A stretch of DNA of 19,257 nt from an uncultured Collinsella sp. (GCA_902496775.1 CABVCF010000037.1:1-19257); one strand, 5' to 3'; numbered from the stretch's first letter, positions 1-9,663 are shown. The notes: generated from the sequence alone by a model not told the origin. A program made the numbers and translations.

Positions 1-111
1 GGCAGGTCGTGCGACCAAGCTCCGCACTCGTGACAAAGCTCACTGGTGCGCGCCGGCCGCTCCTGCGATGATGCAATCGTACCGGGCCGCAAGCAACAGA
101 AGGGCCGCCTC

Positions 112-1050
112 ATGACAGACATCGTCCACGTCGAAAACCTCGTCAAGCGCTACGACGATCTTATCGCGCTCGACCACTTTAACCTGAGCATCGCCCCCGG
201 CGAGATCTTTGGCCTGCTGGGCCCCAACGGCTCGGGCAAGACCACGTCCATCAACTGTGTTCTGCAGCTGCTCGCCTACGACAAAGGCACTATCGAGCTG
301 TTCGGCGAGCCCATGACGCCCGCCCGCTACGACCTCAAGCGCCGCATCGGCGTGGTCCCGCAGCAAGTTGCGGTGTTCGACGAGCTCACGGTGCGTGAGA
401 ACATCGACTATTTCTGCAGCCTTTACGTTAGCGACCGCAAGCGCCGCCGCGCGCTGGTGGACGAGGCGATCGACTTTGTCGGGCTGGGCGACTTTGCCAA
501 GTTTCGCCCCGGCAAGCTCTCGGGCGGCCTGGCGCGTCGCCTCAACATTGCCTGCGGCATTGCGCACAAGCCCGAGCTCATCTTCTTTGACGAGCCTACG
601 GTGGCAGTCGACCCGCAGAGTCGCAACGCTATCCTGGAGGGCATCTGCCGCTTGCGCGACGAGGGCGCCACGGTGGTGTATACCAGCCATTACATGGAGG
701 AAGTCGAGCAGATTTGCAGCCGCATCATGATCATGGACGGCGGACGTGTGCTGGCGCAGGGCACCAATGACGAGCTCAAACGCATGATTCAAATGGGCGA
801 GCGCGTGACTGTCGAGGTCGGCGCCGTCGAGACCGCCACGGTCGAGCGGCTGCGCGCCCTCGAGCACGTGCTTTCGGTTGAGCTGTCCGGCGGCGAGCTC
901 GTCTGCACCTGCGAAGCGAGCCCGCACAATTTGGTCGACATCCTCGACACGCTGCGCGCCGCCGATGTGGCGCTCGGCCGCGTGTGGAGCGAGCCGCCGA
1001 CCCTCAACGACGTGTTCCTCGAGATCACCGGCCGTGAGCTGCGCGACTAG
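112..1050 (+). CDS. ABC transporter ATP-binding protein (ABC-2 exporter type)
   Basis: This is the nucleotide-binding subunit of an ABC exporter, 313 aa if started at ATG 112. That start follows AGAAGGG at 98-104, whereas an in-frame GTG at 46 has no visible ribosome site and would add a non-conserved extension. Visible motifs are Walker A GPNGSGKT (37-44), Q-loop VPQQ (82-85), signature LSGGL (136-140), Walker B LIFFDE (156-161) and the switch histidine in TSH (193). The signature continues LSGGLARR rather than the more usual LSGGQxxR, which is common in ABC-2 type ATPases. Residues after about 230 form the small C-terminal domain typical of drug, antibiotic or lipid exporter ATPases. Two permease genes follow 9 nt downstream and then with a 14-nt overlap, so all three are probably one operon and one complex. 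The substrate cannot be read from the sequence. Confidence 0.93.
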   Translation: MTDIVHVENLVKRYDDLIALDHFNLSIAPGEIFGLLGPNGSGKTTSINCVLQLLAYDKGTIELFGEPMTPARYDLKRRIGVVPQQVAVFDELTVRENIDYFCSLYVSDRKRRRALVDEAIDFVGLGDFAKFRPGKLSGGLARRLNIACGIAHKPELIFFDEPTVAVDPQSRNAILEGICRLRDEGATVVYTSHYMEEVEQICSRIMIMDGGRVLAQGTNDELKRMIQMGERVTVEVGAVETATVERLRALEHVLSVELSGGELVCTCEASPHNLVDILDTLRAADVALGRVWSEPPTLNDVFLEITGRELRD

Positions 1051-1059
1051 GGGGCAGTC

Positions 1060-2247
1060 ATGTTCAACACCATCATCACTACGGTCAAGACGCTGCTGCG
1101 CCGGCCGAGTACATGGGTCTGGGGCGCGATCTTTCCCATTGCGCTTTCAACGATGTTCATGTTTATGTTTGCGAACCTCAGCTCCGACGGTACGGTCGAT
1201 CCGGTGCCGGTAGCCGTTGTTGCTGACGAAGCCTGGGGCGCTTCGTCCTTTAAGGACGTGGCGACCTCGCTTGCCAAGGAGAGCGACGATCAACTGCTCG
1301 AGATTCACGAGTGCGAGGATGTGGACGCCGCAAACCGTGCGCTCAAGTCCGGTGAGGTCGCGGGCATCTACACGGTCGATGCCGCGGGCACGCCCAAGCT
1401 CACACTGCTTTCGAGTTATGACAGCTCGCGCGCCTCGTCGGTGCTCACCGACCGCAGCATCCTTGAGACGGTGGCGAGCTCGTATACGCAAAATGCCGAG
1501 CTCATGTCCCAGATTGCCCAGGACAACCCGGCGGCGCTCGCCGACCCGGAGGCGGTTGCGCGCGCCCTGTCGCTCGAGGGCGGCACCCGCCGCGTAAGCC
1601 TGACACGCACCACGCCCGATGGCACGGTCATCTACTATTATGCGCTTTTTGGCCTGGTCGCGATGATGTCTGCCGAGTTTGCCGCCTTGAGCGTTGTCGA
1701 CCTGCAGCCCAATCTGTCGGGCCTTGGCGCGCGCCGCTGCGTGGGCGGCCTTTCCAAGACGGCGTCGCTGGCCGGCATTTTTGTCGGCTCGTGGCTGGTC
1801 TCCTTCGCCTCGATGACGATCGCGATCGGCTACGTGCGCCTGGTCGTGGGCGTCGACTTTGGCGGGCGCGAGGGGCTGTGTTTGGTGGGCGGCGCCGCTT
1901 CCGCGCTTGCCGCCACGGGCTTGGGACTCTTTGTGGGCACGCTTCCCGTTAAGGGCGGCAAGGCGTCCAAGTCTGGCATCCTCACGGGCTTTGCCACCAC
2001 GTGCGCCCTGTTCGCCGGCCTCTACGGCGAGCCAGCGATGGCGCTTGCCGACGACGTCGCCCGCGCCTGCCCGGCTGAGTGCTGGCTCAACCCCGTCAAG
2101 CTTATCTGCGACATGTTCAACCGCCTGTATTTCTTTGAGGACCTGGGACCTTTTGCCGTTCGTGCCGGCGCGCTGGTCCTTATGGCGCTGCTGTTCGTTG
2201 CCGCCGCCACGCTGATCTTTGGAAGGAGCCGCTATGAGCACCTTTAA
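1060..2247 (+). CDS. ABC-2 type permease, first subunit
   Basis: This is a 395-aa membrane subunit of the exporter powered by the ATPase ending at 1050. Its layout is typical of the ABC-2 permease group with a large external domain: one N-terminal membrane helix (about 14-40), a hydrophilic extracytoplasmic region (about 41-188), then five or so helices (about 190-212, 232-262, 271-296, 307-324, 365-388). It starts at ATG 1060, 9 nt after the ATPase stop. Its last 14 nt overlap the next permease, whose ribosome site GGAAGGAG (2221-2228) lies inside this gene, which indicates translational coupling. The two permeases share layout but little obvious sequence, so they likely form a heterodimeric channel. 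The substrate is unknown. Confidence 0.88.
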   Translation: MFNTIITTVKTLLRRPSTWVWGAIFPIALSTMFMFMFANLSSDGTVDPVPVAVVADEAWGASSFKDVATSLAKESDDQLLEIHECEDVDAANRALKSGEVAGIYTVDAAGTPKLTLLSSYDSSRASSVLTDRSILETVASSYTQNAELMSQIAQDNPAALADPEAVARALSLEGGTRRVSLTRTTPDGTVIYYYALFGLVAMMSAEFAALSVVDLQPNLSGLGARRCVGGLSKTASLAGIFVGSWLVSFASMTIAIGYVRLVVGVDFGGREGLCLVGGAASALAATGLGLFVGTLPVKGGKASKSGILTGFATTCALFAGLYGEPAMALADDVARACPAECWLNPVKLICDMFNRLYFFEDLGPFAVRAGALVLMALLFVAAATLIFGRSRYEHL

Positions 2248-3439
2248 GACCGCGCTTCGCATGGCGCTCGCACACCCGCTCTATCTGCTTATCTACACGG
2301 TGTTCATTTCGCTCATGGGCGTATTCATCGCGGCATCGGTAAGCTGGAACTCGTCGCAGCTCACCGAGTACAAGCCCTACGACGCCAACGTGATCGTGGT
2401 CGACCGCGACGGCAGTGATCTTTCACGTGCGCTTACCAAGCATCTGGGGTCGCGCTTTGACCTGGTCACGGGTGTTGGCGACGACACGTACGACCTTGCG
2501 GACGCGCTCTCCAAGAGCAACAGCGCCAAGGGCAGCGCCGACTGCGTGTTCTTTATCCCGGAGGGGTTCGAGGACGACCTGGTCGCGGCTGCCCACGCGG
2601 GGGAGGCCCTGCCCAAGCTCGATGTGACTTACGGTGCCGGTACCATGGCGGCGGCGCTTTCGTCTGCCGAGGCCTCGCGCTGGATCTCGCTCGCGGGCGC
2701 TGCGGCGGCGCTTGAGCCCGCTGCTTCTAACGGCGACGTTGCCAAGGCCGCCGAACATGCGGCCGCGAAGCGTGCCAAGGTCGAGATCGAGCAGGTCAAG
2801 GTCGACTCGACTGCCGCCGCCACGCTCGAGTCGTACTTCAACTTTGGCGCGTACGCGATCATCTCGTCGGTCATCGTGTCGGTGGGCTTGGTGTTTTCGG
2901 GCATGAACGAGCCTGAGCGCGTGCGTCGTATGGATGCCGGTCCAATCTCCGAGCGCCGGCGCTCGCTTGCCGTGTTTGCAGCCGCCGCCGTGATCACCGT
3001 CTGCATCTGGTTTGTGTCGAGCATGATGGGCGTCGTGGGCTTTGCCGGCGCGGTCGCCGAGGTCGGCGCGGGCCGTGTGTGCTTGGCGCTGGCAGCGACG
3101 TTTGCCCTGGCGTGCACGCCGCTGGCCGTTGGCTTTGCGCTGTCGAGCCTGGGTGCGCGCGAGGAGCTGCTCAACGGTGTGGGCAACCTGCTTGGCATGC
3201 TCATGACGTTTTTGGGCGGCGCCTGGATGCCGCTGTCGCTGATGGGCCCGGCCGTGCAGACGGTGGCGCACTTTGTGCCGACATATTGGGTGAACGACGC
3301 GATCGGCAAGGCGCTCGCCTCGGATTTGACGTCCGCCGTGCTGGGCGACATTGTCTGCGACCTGGGCGTCACGGTGCTCTTTGCCGTGGCCATCGCCGCC
3401 GCAGGCCTAGCCCTCGCCCACAACAAATCCCGCGCCTAA
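2234..3439 (+). CDS. ABC-2 type permease, second subunit
   Basis: This is a 401-aa permease, the probable partner of the preceding gene. ATG 2234 is chosen because GGAAGGAG sits 5 nt upstream; a TTG at 2219 lies upstream of that site and is unlikely. One helix at about 16-38 is followed by an external domain rich in Ala, Asp and Lys (about 40-205), then five hydrophobic segments (about 206-224, 247-270, 280-303, 310-335, 370-395). The topology matches ABC-2 family membrane subunits. The gene ends the operon, and a composite palindromic repeat starts almost at its stop codon; no classical T-tailed terminator is visible between them. Confidence 0.88.
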   Translation: MSTFKTALRMALAHPLYLLIYTVFISLMGVFIAASVSWNSSQLTEYKPYDANVIVVDRDGSDLSRALTKHLGSRFDLVTGVGDDTYDLADALSKSNSAKGSADCVFFIPEGFEDDLVAAAHAGEALPKLDVTYGAGTMAAALSSAEASRWISLAGAAAALEPAASNGDVAKAAEHAAAKRAKVEIEQVKVDSTAAATLESYFNFGAYAIISSVIVSVGLVFSGMNEPERVRRMDAGPISERRRSLAVFAAAAVITVCIWFVSSMMGVVGFAGAVAEVGAGRVCLALAATFALACTPLAVGFALSSLGAREELLNGVGNLLGMLMTFLGGAWMPLSLMGPAVQTVAHFVPTYWVNDAIGKALASDLTSAVLGDIVCDLGVTVLFAVAIAAAGLALAHNKSRA

Positions 3440-3440
3440 C

Positions 3441-3640
3441 CGCCTAGTCGTTGGGTACTCATTGGGGACAGACTTAAACGACTAGTCATTGGGGACAGTC
3501 TTTGCCGAACCGCCGGCTTGCCGGCCGGGTTGCCAAGGACTGTCCCCAGCTGCCGGCAGAAAGGGAACGTCCCTAACTGCCGGGTGGCGAAAGAGTGTCC
3601 CCAACAGCTAGTCATTTAAGAACGTCCCCAATGACTAGTC
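3441..3640 (+). repeat. Composite palindromic (REP-like) repeat, copy 1
   Basis: This 200-nt non-coding block is built of three recurring modules. ATTGGGGACAG occurs at 3461-3471 and 3488-3498. A long inverted repeat has arms GGGGACAGTC (3491-3500) and GACTGTCCCC (3538-3547). A 28-nt block (3574-3601) is identical to 7181-7208. A 31-nt element (3608-3638) has 9-bp arms CTAGTCATT / AATGACTAG around a 13-nt centre. The last two modules recur in the same order and orientation at 7122-7245, and the last also at 15655-15683. It carries no plausible gene. The palindromes resemble REP-type mobile repeats; a role in transcript 3' ends is possible but not shown. Confidence 0.85.
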
Positions 3641-3720
3641 TTGAAACAAATCCCCACTCTCGCCCCAAAATAGTTCGCCAAGGTTTACTATTACGCTCAT
3701 AAAGTAGTACGAGGCTAACA

Positions 3721-4446
<726 letters not shown>

Positions 4447-4454
4447 GCGGCGCC

Positions 4455-7121
4455 ATGACACCTCTCGCAAAACGTCTCCCGCGCGAGCTGCGCCGCAATA
4501 TCGGCAAGTACCTGGGCATCTTTTTGCTTATGTGCGGAAGCATCGCCCTTACCTCGGGCTTTTTGCTCGCAGCGCATTCCATCGGCTGCCTTATCGATGA
4601 CATGCGCGATGCGTACACGATTGAGGACGGCCGCGTGACCACCTCCTTCGAGGCTACCGACGATCAACTCAAGGCCGCCGAGGACGCAGCCGGCGACGTC
4701 GGCGGCGTCACGCTCTACAAGAATTTCTCCATCGACGCCATCATCAAAAAGACCGCCGGCGACGACGGCACCAAGCGCACGCTGCGCACCTATGCGCACC
4801 GCGCTAAGGTGGACATTGCGTCCTACTGTGAGGGCAAGGAACCCAAGGCGGATGACGAGGTGGCCATCGACCGTGTCTTTGCCACCAATAACAACCTGTC
4901 CGTGGGCGATAAAGTCGAGCTCGAGGGTCGCACCTACACCATTTGCGGCATCATGACCCAGCCCGATAGTCAGGCGCTGTTCCTCAACAATTCGGACTTT
5001 ACGGTGAACACCATCACGTACGGCGTGGCCGAGGTCACCGATGGCGGCTTTGCCGCGCTCGAAGATGCCGGCGGCGCACCCGCCTACACCTACTCCTTCA
5101 CCTTTACCGATCGCGACCTCCCCACCGCGGACCGCATCGACGCCGAGCAAGATATGGTCGAGGCACTGACCGACGCCGATGCGCGCGTGGACGATCTGAC
5201 CGACGCCGATTCCAATCAGGGCATTGGCTATGCGCGCGATGACGTGGACGGCGACTCCATGATGTGGATGACGCTGCTCGACATCATCATCGTGATCATG
5301 GCGTTCGTCTTTGTGGTCCTTACCGACGCCACCATCGAGGAGGAGAGCGCCATCATCGGCACGCTGCTCGCCAGCGGTTATCGCCGTCGCGAGATCGTGC
5401 TGCACTACCTGGCACTTCCCGCCATCGTGGGCGTGGTCGCGGCGCTTTTGGGCACTGCGCTCGGCGTTGTGTTCTTTACCGAGCCCATGCGCAGCCTCTA
5501 TTACGGTTCGTACAGCCTGCCGCCCTTCCAGGTGTACTGGAGCTGGGAGATCTTTGTGAAGTGCGCCGTGGTTCCCGCCGCCGCGCTCATCCTCATCACG
5601 CTGGTGGGCCTGCTTCGCAAAATGGGCAAGACGCCGTTGCAGTTCCTTCGTCACGAGGCGAGCGGCAAATCGGGCACCAAGCGCGGTATGCAACTGCCGG
5701 AGCGCATGGGTTTTGTTTCCCGCTTCCGCCTGCGTATCTTTCTGCGCAACCTGGGCAACTTTGCCACGCTCTTTGTGGGCATTGCGTTTGCCTCGCTGCT
5801 GCTGCTCTTTGGCCTGGCGATTCTTCCCACGATGACGCACTACGCGGACAACCTCGAGACAAGCCTGGTCGCCGAGCACCAGTACACGCTCAAGGCGCCG
5901 CTGGAGCTCGAGGGCACTGCCGAGGATCGCGAGCAGTGGTCAGCACTCGAGCGCTTGCAGTCGGTTGACGGCGCGCTGCTTTCCGCCGCCCAAGATGCCG
6001 ATGACGAGCTTGACGACGCGGCCGATGCGGCGCAGACGGCAGCCGATGCCGCGACCGCATCTCCGTCTGCCGAGAGCCTGACTGCGGCGCAGGATGCGCT
6101 TACCAAGGTCCAGGACAAGAAGGATGCGCTTTATGCGCGCCTCGATGACCTTGCCGATATCCTCGGCTGCAACCGCGACGAGGCTATCGACCTGATTGAC
6201 AAGGCCTCTAAGATCGACACCGACAACGACGACATTCACCCGGTCAACACGATTGACAACGGCGCGGGCGCAATCGCGCAGGCCGAGAAATACGCCGTCT
6301 ACCAGCTGCAATACGACCGCGGCGATGGTAATGGCGAGGAGACGATTTCTGTCTACGGCATCTCGCCCGATTCGCGCTACTGGAAAGGGCTGGACGTCGG
6401 CGACGGACGCGTCGTCTTTGGCGGTGGCTTGCTCGACAAGTTTGGCTGGAGCGAGGGTCAGAAGGTCACGCTCCATGACAAGTATGAGGGCGAGCATTAT
6501 TCCTTTGAGTACGTGGGCAAGGACTGCGTTTGGGGCTCTAAGTCGGATATGAATGTCTATATGAGCATCGACGACTTTAACGAGCTGTTCGGCAACGACG
6601 CCGCCTACTTTAACGGCTATGTGAGCAACGAGAAGCTCGACCTCGACGCGCGCTACTTTGCCGGCGACACCACGCCCGACGACATGCGCGCCGTGGGCGA
6701 CCAGTTCATCGGTATGATGAGCAAAATGATCGGCATGATGGTTGGACTTGCGGTGTTCATTTTCTTGCTGTTTATGTACCTGCTGACCAAGGCTGTGATC
6801 GACCACAGCGCCCGTTCGATCAGCTACATGAAAGTCTTTGGCTATCGCGATGGCGAGATTTCGCACCTGTACATCCGCTCGATCACGCTGTGCGTGGCGG
6901 CGTCACTCGTGCTGAGCCTGCCGGTCATTATTGGCTCGCTCACGGCCATCTTCCGTTCGATGCTGCTCGCCTATAACGGCAATATCGAGATCTACGTGCC
7001 CGCTTGGTCCATGGCGGCGTGCGTGGGCATTGGCTTTGCGACCTACCTGGTCGTGGCGCTGCTGCACACGCGCTCTATCAAGCGCGTCAGTCTGGCCGAG
7101 GCCCTCAAAGTCCAGGAGTAG
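4455..7121 (+). CDS. FtsX-type ABC permease, two-repeat form
   Basis: This large permease is 888 aa from ATG 4455, 8 nt after the ATPase stop; a TTG at 4440 would overlap the ATPase and is less likely. It shows a duplicated FtsX layout. The first half has helix 1 (about 16-42), an external domain (about 45-270) and three helices near 274-295, 323-342 and 367-388. The second half has a helix near 436-458, an external domain (about 465-755) and three helices near 760-780, 811-832 and 852-872. The second external domain begins with an Ala/Asp-rich, probably coiled-coil segment (about 510-570). Coupling to the MacB/LolD-type ATPase suggests a mechanotransmission complex acting on the outer face of the membrane. 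There is no outer-membrane or periplasmic partner gene nearby, in keeping with a Gram-positive host. The substrate is unknown. Confidence 0.9.
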   Translation: MTPLAKRLPRELRRNIGKYLGIFLLMCGSIALTSGFLLAAHSIGCLIDDMRDAYTIEDGRVTTSFEATDDQLKAAEDAAGDVGGVTLYKNFSIDAIIKKTAGDDGTKRTLRTYAHRAKVDIASYCEGKEPKADDEVAIDRVFATNNNLSVGDKVELEGRTYTICGIMTQPDSQALFLNNSDFTVNTITYGVAEVTDGGFAALEDAGGAPAYTYSFTFTDRDLPTADRIDAEQDMVEALTDADARVDDLTDADSNQGIGYARDDVDGDSMMWMTLLDIIIVIMAFVFVVLTDATIEEESAIIGTLLASGYRRREIVLHYLALPAIVGVVAALLGTALGVVFFTEPMRSLYYGSYSLPPFQVYWSWEIFVKCAVVPAAALILITLVGLLRKMGKTPLQFLRHEASGKSGTKRGMQLPERMGFVSRFRLRIFLRNLGNFATLFVGIAFASLLLLFGLAILPTMTHYADNLETSLVAEHQYTLKAPLELEGTAEDREQWSALERLQSVDGALLSAAQDADDELDDAADAAQTAADAATASPSAESLTAAQDALTKVQDKKDALYARLDDLADILGCNRDEAIDLIDKASKIDTDNDDIHPVNTIDNGAGAIAQAEKYAVYQLQYDRGDGNGEETISVYGISPDSRYWKGLDVGDGRVVFGGGLLDKFGWSEGQKVTLHDKYEGEHYSFEYVGKDCVWGSKSDMNVYMSIDDFNELFGNDAAYFNGYVSNEKLDLDARYFAGDTTPDDMRAVGDQFIGMMSKMIGMMVGLAVFIFLLFMYLLTKAVIDHSARSISYMKVFGYRDGEISHLYIRSITLCVAASLVLSLPVIIGSLTAIFRSMLLAYNGNIEIYVPAWSMAACVGIGFATYLVVALLHTRSIKRVSLAEALKVQE

Positions 7122-7245
7122 CCATCGGGGACAGTCCTTGCCATTCGTCGGCTCGCCGGCCGGCTGGCAAGGACTGTCCCTAACTGCCGGGTGGCGAAAG
7201 AGTGTCCCTTGCGACTAGTCATTTAAGAACGTCCCCAATGACTAG
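7122..7245 (+). repeat. Composite palindromic (REP-like) repeat, copy 2
   Basis: This shorter copy of the 3441-3640 element begins directly after the FtsX-permease stop codon. It has a perfect 16-bp inverted repeat (7128-7143 and 7165-7180; arm GGGACAGTCCTTGCCA) with a GC-rich 21-nt loop. The 28-nt block 7181-7208 is identical to 3574-3601. The 31-nt element 7215-7245 has CTAGTCATT / AATGACTAG arms and is identical to 3608-3638. No gene is visible in it. Confidence 0.87.
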
Positions 7246-7254
7246 GTGCCGTAC

Positions 7255-7285
7255 TTGACTTTAACTCTGCTTTAACTGGTACCAT
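7255..7285 (+). promoter_or_regulatory. Candidate promoter of the DUF362 gene
   Basis: TTGACT at 7255-7260 is a good -35-like box, with TACCAT (7280-7285, 19-nt spacer) as a poor -10 candidate. Two copies of TTTAACT lie at 7260-7266 and 7271-7277, 11 bp apart, close to one helical turn. They could be a regulator site overlapping the promoter, or chance in an AT-rich stretch. Downstream, GAGGGG (7314-7319) is a convincing ribosome site for ATG 7328. Confidence 0.4.
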
Positions 7286-7327
7286 CCTCTATGTCTGTAA
7301 CGCCATATAGACCGAGGGGATATATCT

Positions 7328-8533
7328 ATGACCGCAACTGCACCCGCAGCACCCGCTAAGGTGTACTTCACCAACCTGCGCACGCATGCTCGCGAGAGCC
7401 AGCTCGACAAGCTCAAGCGCCTCATACGTCACGCCGGTATTGAGCAGATCGACTTTGAGAACAAGTTCGTCGCCATCAAGATTCACTTTGGCGAGCTGGG
7501 CAACCTGAGCTTTTTGCGCCCCAACTACGCCCGCGCCGTCGCGGACGTGGTGAAGGAACTGGGTGGCAAGCCCTTCCTCACCGACTGCAATACGCTCTAT
7601 GTCGGTAGCCGCAAAAACGCGCTCGAGCACATCGATACCGCCTACCAGAACGGCTTTACCCCGTATGCCACGGGCTGCCAGATCATCATTGCCGACGGCC
7701 TCAAGGGCACCGACGAGGCGCTCGTCCCGGTCGAGGGCGGCGAGTACGTGCACGAGGCCAAGATCGGTCAGGCGCTCATGGATGCCGATATCGTGATCAG
7801 CCTCACCCACTTTAAGGGTCATGAGCAGGCCGGCTTTGGCGGTGCCATGAAGAACCTGGGTATGGGAGGCGGCAGCCGTGCCGGCAAGATGGAGCAGCAT
7901 GCCGCCGGCAAGCCGAACGTCTCGACCGAGCACTGCGTTGGCTGCCGTGCCTGCGAAAAGATCTGCGCGCACAACGCTGTCTCGTTCGACGGCACCCGCG
8001 AGCGCGAGCTTGCCAGCGGCGCTACTCACACGGTGCACGTGGCCACCATCGACCACGATCGCTGCGTGGGCTGCGGCCGCTGCATTGCGGCATGCAACCA
8101 GGACTGCATCAAGCCCGGCTATGACGCCGCGGCCGACGTGCTCAACTGCAAGATCGCCGAGTACACCAAGGCCGTTGTCCAGGATCGTCCCAGCTTCCAC
8201 ATTTCGCTGGCTATGGATATCAGCCCCAACTGCGACTGCCATCCCGAAAACGATACGCCTATCGTCAGCGACATCGGCATGTTCGCGAGCTTCGACCCGG
8301 TCGCCATCGACCAGGCCTGCGCCGATGCCGTCATGGCATCCGAGCCGCTGCCCAACACCGAGCTCACCGATAGCGCGGCCAAGATGGAGCACAATCACGA
8401 GCATCTGGAGGGCGAGCAGGCCAAGGATCCCTTCTGCATCACGCATCCCGACACCGACTGGCGCGTGTGCATTGCGCACGCCGAGAAGATTGGCCTGGGC
8501 ACGAGCGAGTATGAGCTCATCGAGGTCAAGTAG
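7328..8533 (+). CDS. DUF362 protein with two [4Fe-4S] ferredoxin motifs
   Basis: This soluble protein is 401 aa, with ATG 7328 preceded by GAGGGG at 7314-7319. The N-terminal half and the region after the clusters match the DUF362 family (KIHFGE near residue 55, SLTHFKGHEQ near 158, GMFASFDPVAIDQ near 320). Two ferredoxin motifs lie between: Cys203/206/209/213 in CVGCRACEKIC and Cys246/249/252/256 in CVGCGRCIAAC. All eight ligands are present, so two [4Fe-4S] clusters are expected. A few extra Cys and His residues follow (NCDCH, about residue 302). DUF362-ferredoxin proteins are common in anaerobes; their reaction is not established and I assign none. The gene appears monocistronic, between its own promoter region and a strong terminator. 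Confidence 0.92.
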   Translation: MTATAPAAPAKVYFTNLRTHARESQLDKLKRLIRHAGIEQIDFENKFVAIKIHFGELGNLSFLRPNYARAVADVVKELGGKPFLTDCNTLYVGSRKNALEHIDTAYQNGFTPYATGCQIIIADGLKGTDEALVPVEGGEYVHEAKIGQALMDADIVISLTHFKGHEQAGFGGAMKNLGMGGGSRAGKMEQHAAGKPNVSTEHCVGCRACEKICAHNAVSFDGTRERELASGATHTVHVATIDHDRCVGCGRCIAACNQDCIKPGYDAAADVLNCKIAEYTKAVVQDRPSFHISLAMDISPNCDCHPENDTPIVSDIGMFASFDPVAIDQACADAVMASEPLPNTELTDSAAKMEHNHEHLEGEQAKDPFCITHPDTDWRVCIAHAEKIGLGTSEYELIEVK

Positions 8534-8550
8534 CGCCTAGCTATTGGACA
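8534..8550 (+). repeat. Degenerate fragment of the repeat family
   Basis: CGCCTAGCTATTGGACA directly follows the DUF362 stop codon. It resembles the start of repeat copy 1 (CGCCTAGTCGTTGGG at 3441-3455) and the ACTAGTCATTGGGGACA module. It is short and imperfect, so it may be a decayed remnant or coincidence; its position right behind a stop codon matches the other copies. Confidence 0.3.
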
Positions 8551-8580
8551 AAATAAGCGCCTTTGTAGCGTTAGTTGAGC

Positions 8581-8620
8581 AAAAGCCGCCCGTGAGCACA
8601 GCGCTCACGGGCGGCTTTTT
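8581..8620. terminator. Bidirectional intrinsic terminator between convergent genes
   Basis: Perfect 17-bp arms lie at 8581-8597 and 8603-8619 (core AGCCGCCCGTGAGC) around a 5-nt loop ACAGC. A T-run follows on the plus strand and a matching A-run precedes it, so it can stop both the DUF362 gene and the minus-strand hydrolase gene ending at 8698. Confidence 0.93.
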
Positions 8621-8697
8621 GGAAGTGCGGCGAAAAATCGAATCCCGCCGACCACAAACCGTTTTTTGGCAACAAAACCCCAGACGTTGCTTTTTGC

Positions 8698-9663
8698 CTA
8701 AAAATTCTTGTCGAGGAAGTTGTCGACCGTGTTCCAGTAGAGTTCGGGGTCGACCTGCGCGCTCTTGGCGTGGGTGGCGCCATGGATGGTGAGCTTTTGC
8801 TTGACCTTGCTGGCGCACGCGTTGTAGTTTTGGTCGAGCATATCGTACGGCACAAAAGTGTCCTGGTCGCCGTGGATAAACAGCATGGGAACCGTCGCGT
8901 GTTTGAGTTGCTCCACGCTGCTCGCCTTATGAAAGTCGTAGCCCGCGCGCACGTTGCATACCAAGTTTGCTACATCGAGCAAGGGAAAGCTGGGCAAGCC
9001 GAACACGTTCTTGAGCTGCAGAGAAAACTCGTCCCAAACACTCGTATAACCGCAGTCCTCGATAATGCATTTCACGTTTGCGGGCAGAGATTCCCCCGCG
9101 ACGTTCATGGCGGTTGCCGCACCCATCGACTCGCCAAAGACCAGGATGCGTGCCTCGGGGTCAGCCTGAACGATTTGCTCGATCCATGCGACGACATCGA
9201 GCCGCTCGGGCCAGCCCATGCCGATATAGTCGCCGCCGGAGCGCTCGTGGGCGCGCGCGGCGGGCGCGAGTACGTTCATGCCGCGGTCGTGGAATCGCTT
9301 GACGTATCGGGCCATACCGATGGGCTCGTTGGTATATCCATGCAGGCAGACGGCGTAGTCGTGCGTGCTCTCCGACGCAGCAAAATACCAGGCGGCAAGC
9401 TCGGTCCCGTCGTCCGCGGTGAGGCTCCTGCTCTCGCGGTTCTCTTTAAACCATGCCCGCGCCTCGGTATCCTCGGCATCCGGCTGCTCACCTTCTTTGT
9501 CGTTCTTGCTATCCTGCATCATCTTCATGGTGTATGGCGCGCGGGGATTCAGCGCGAAGTCAAACAGAAAGTTGCCGGCAAATCCGAGCAGCGCAACGAC
9601 AACCACCAGTGCAACGATGCCGGCTATCTTGAGCTTTCGATGGGAACGTGCGTTTTGAGCCAT
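8698..9663 (-). CDS. Membrane-anchored alpha/beta hydrolase
   Basis: This 321-aa protein starts at ATG 9663 (reverse strand), with GGAG about 8 nt upstream. Residues 1-11 are basic and 12-33 form one membrane helix or uncleaved signal anchor, placing the rest outside the membrane. An acidic linker (about 50-70) precedes the hydrolase fold. The oxyanion motif is HGY (108-110), the nucleophile Ser179 in GESMG, the acid Asp268 in HGDQDTFVP and the base His298 in GATHAKS, so the triad is intact. Family relatives are annotated as BAAT/dienelactone-hydrolase-like or YqkD-like esterases. The substrate cannot be inferred. It is transcribed alone and divergently from the hemolysin III gene. Confidence 0.9.
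   Translation of the reverse strand: MAQNARSHRKLKIAGIVALVVVVALLGFAGNFLFDFALNPRAPYTMKMMQDSKNDKEGEQPDAEDTEARAWFKENRESRSLTADDGTELAAWYFAASESTHDYAVCLHGYTNEPIGMARYVKRFHDRGMNVLAPAARAHERSGGDYIGMGWPERLDVVAWIEQIVQADPEARILVFGESMGAATAMNVAGESLPANVKCIIEDCGYTSVWDEFSLQLKNVFGLPSFPLLDVANLVCNVRAGYDFHKASSVEQLKHATVPMLFIHGDQDTFVPYDMLDQNYNACASKVKQKLTIHGATHAKSAQVDPELYWNTVDNFLDKNF

Noticed and set aside
1..115. Possible end of an upstream gene before the first ATPase
   Set aside because: All three plus-strand frames give short open tails (stops at 31-33, 69-71 and 113-115). The frame ending at 113-115 would overlap the ATPase start as ATGA, which is attractive, but neither residue content nor codon bias picks one frame clearly.
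40..927. Long minus-strand open frame opposite the first ATPase
   Set aside because: It lies wholly opposite a gene with intact ABC motifs and shows no recognisable domain. Long antisense frames are expected in high-GC DNA with biased codons; the same applies to those opposite 1060-3439, 4455-7121, 10644-12875, 15980-17824 and 17833-19095.
3441..3640. CRISPR array
   Set aside because: Repeated blocks are present but they differ in length and type, are palindromic modules in composite order, and lack regular unique spacers or cas genes.
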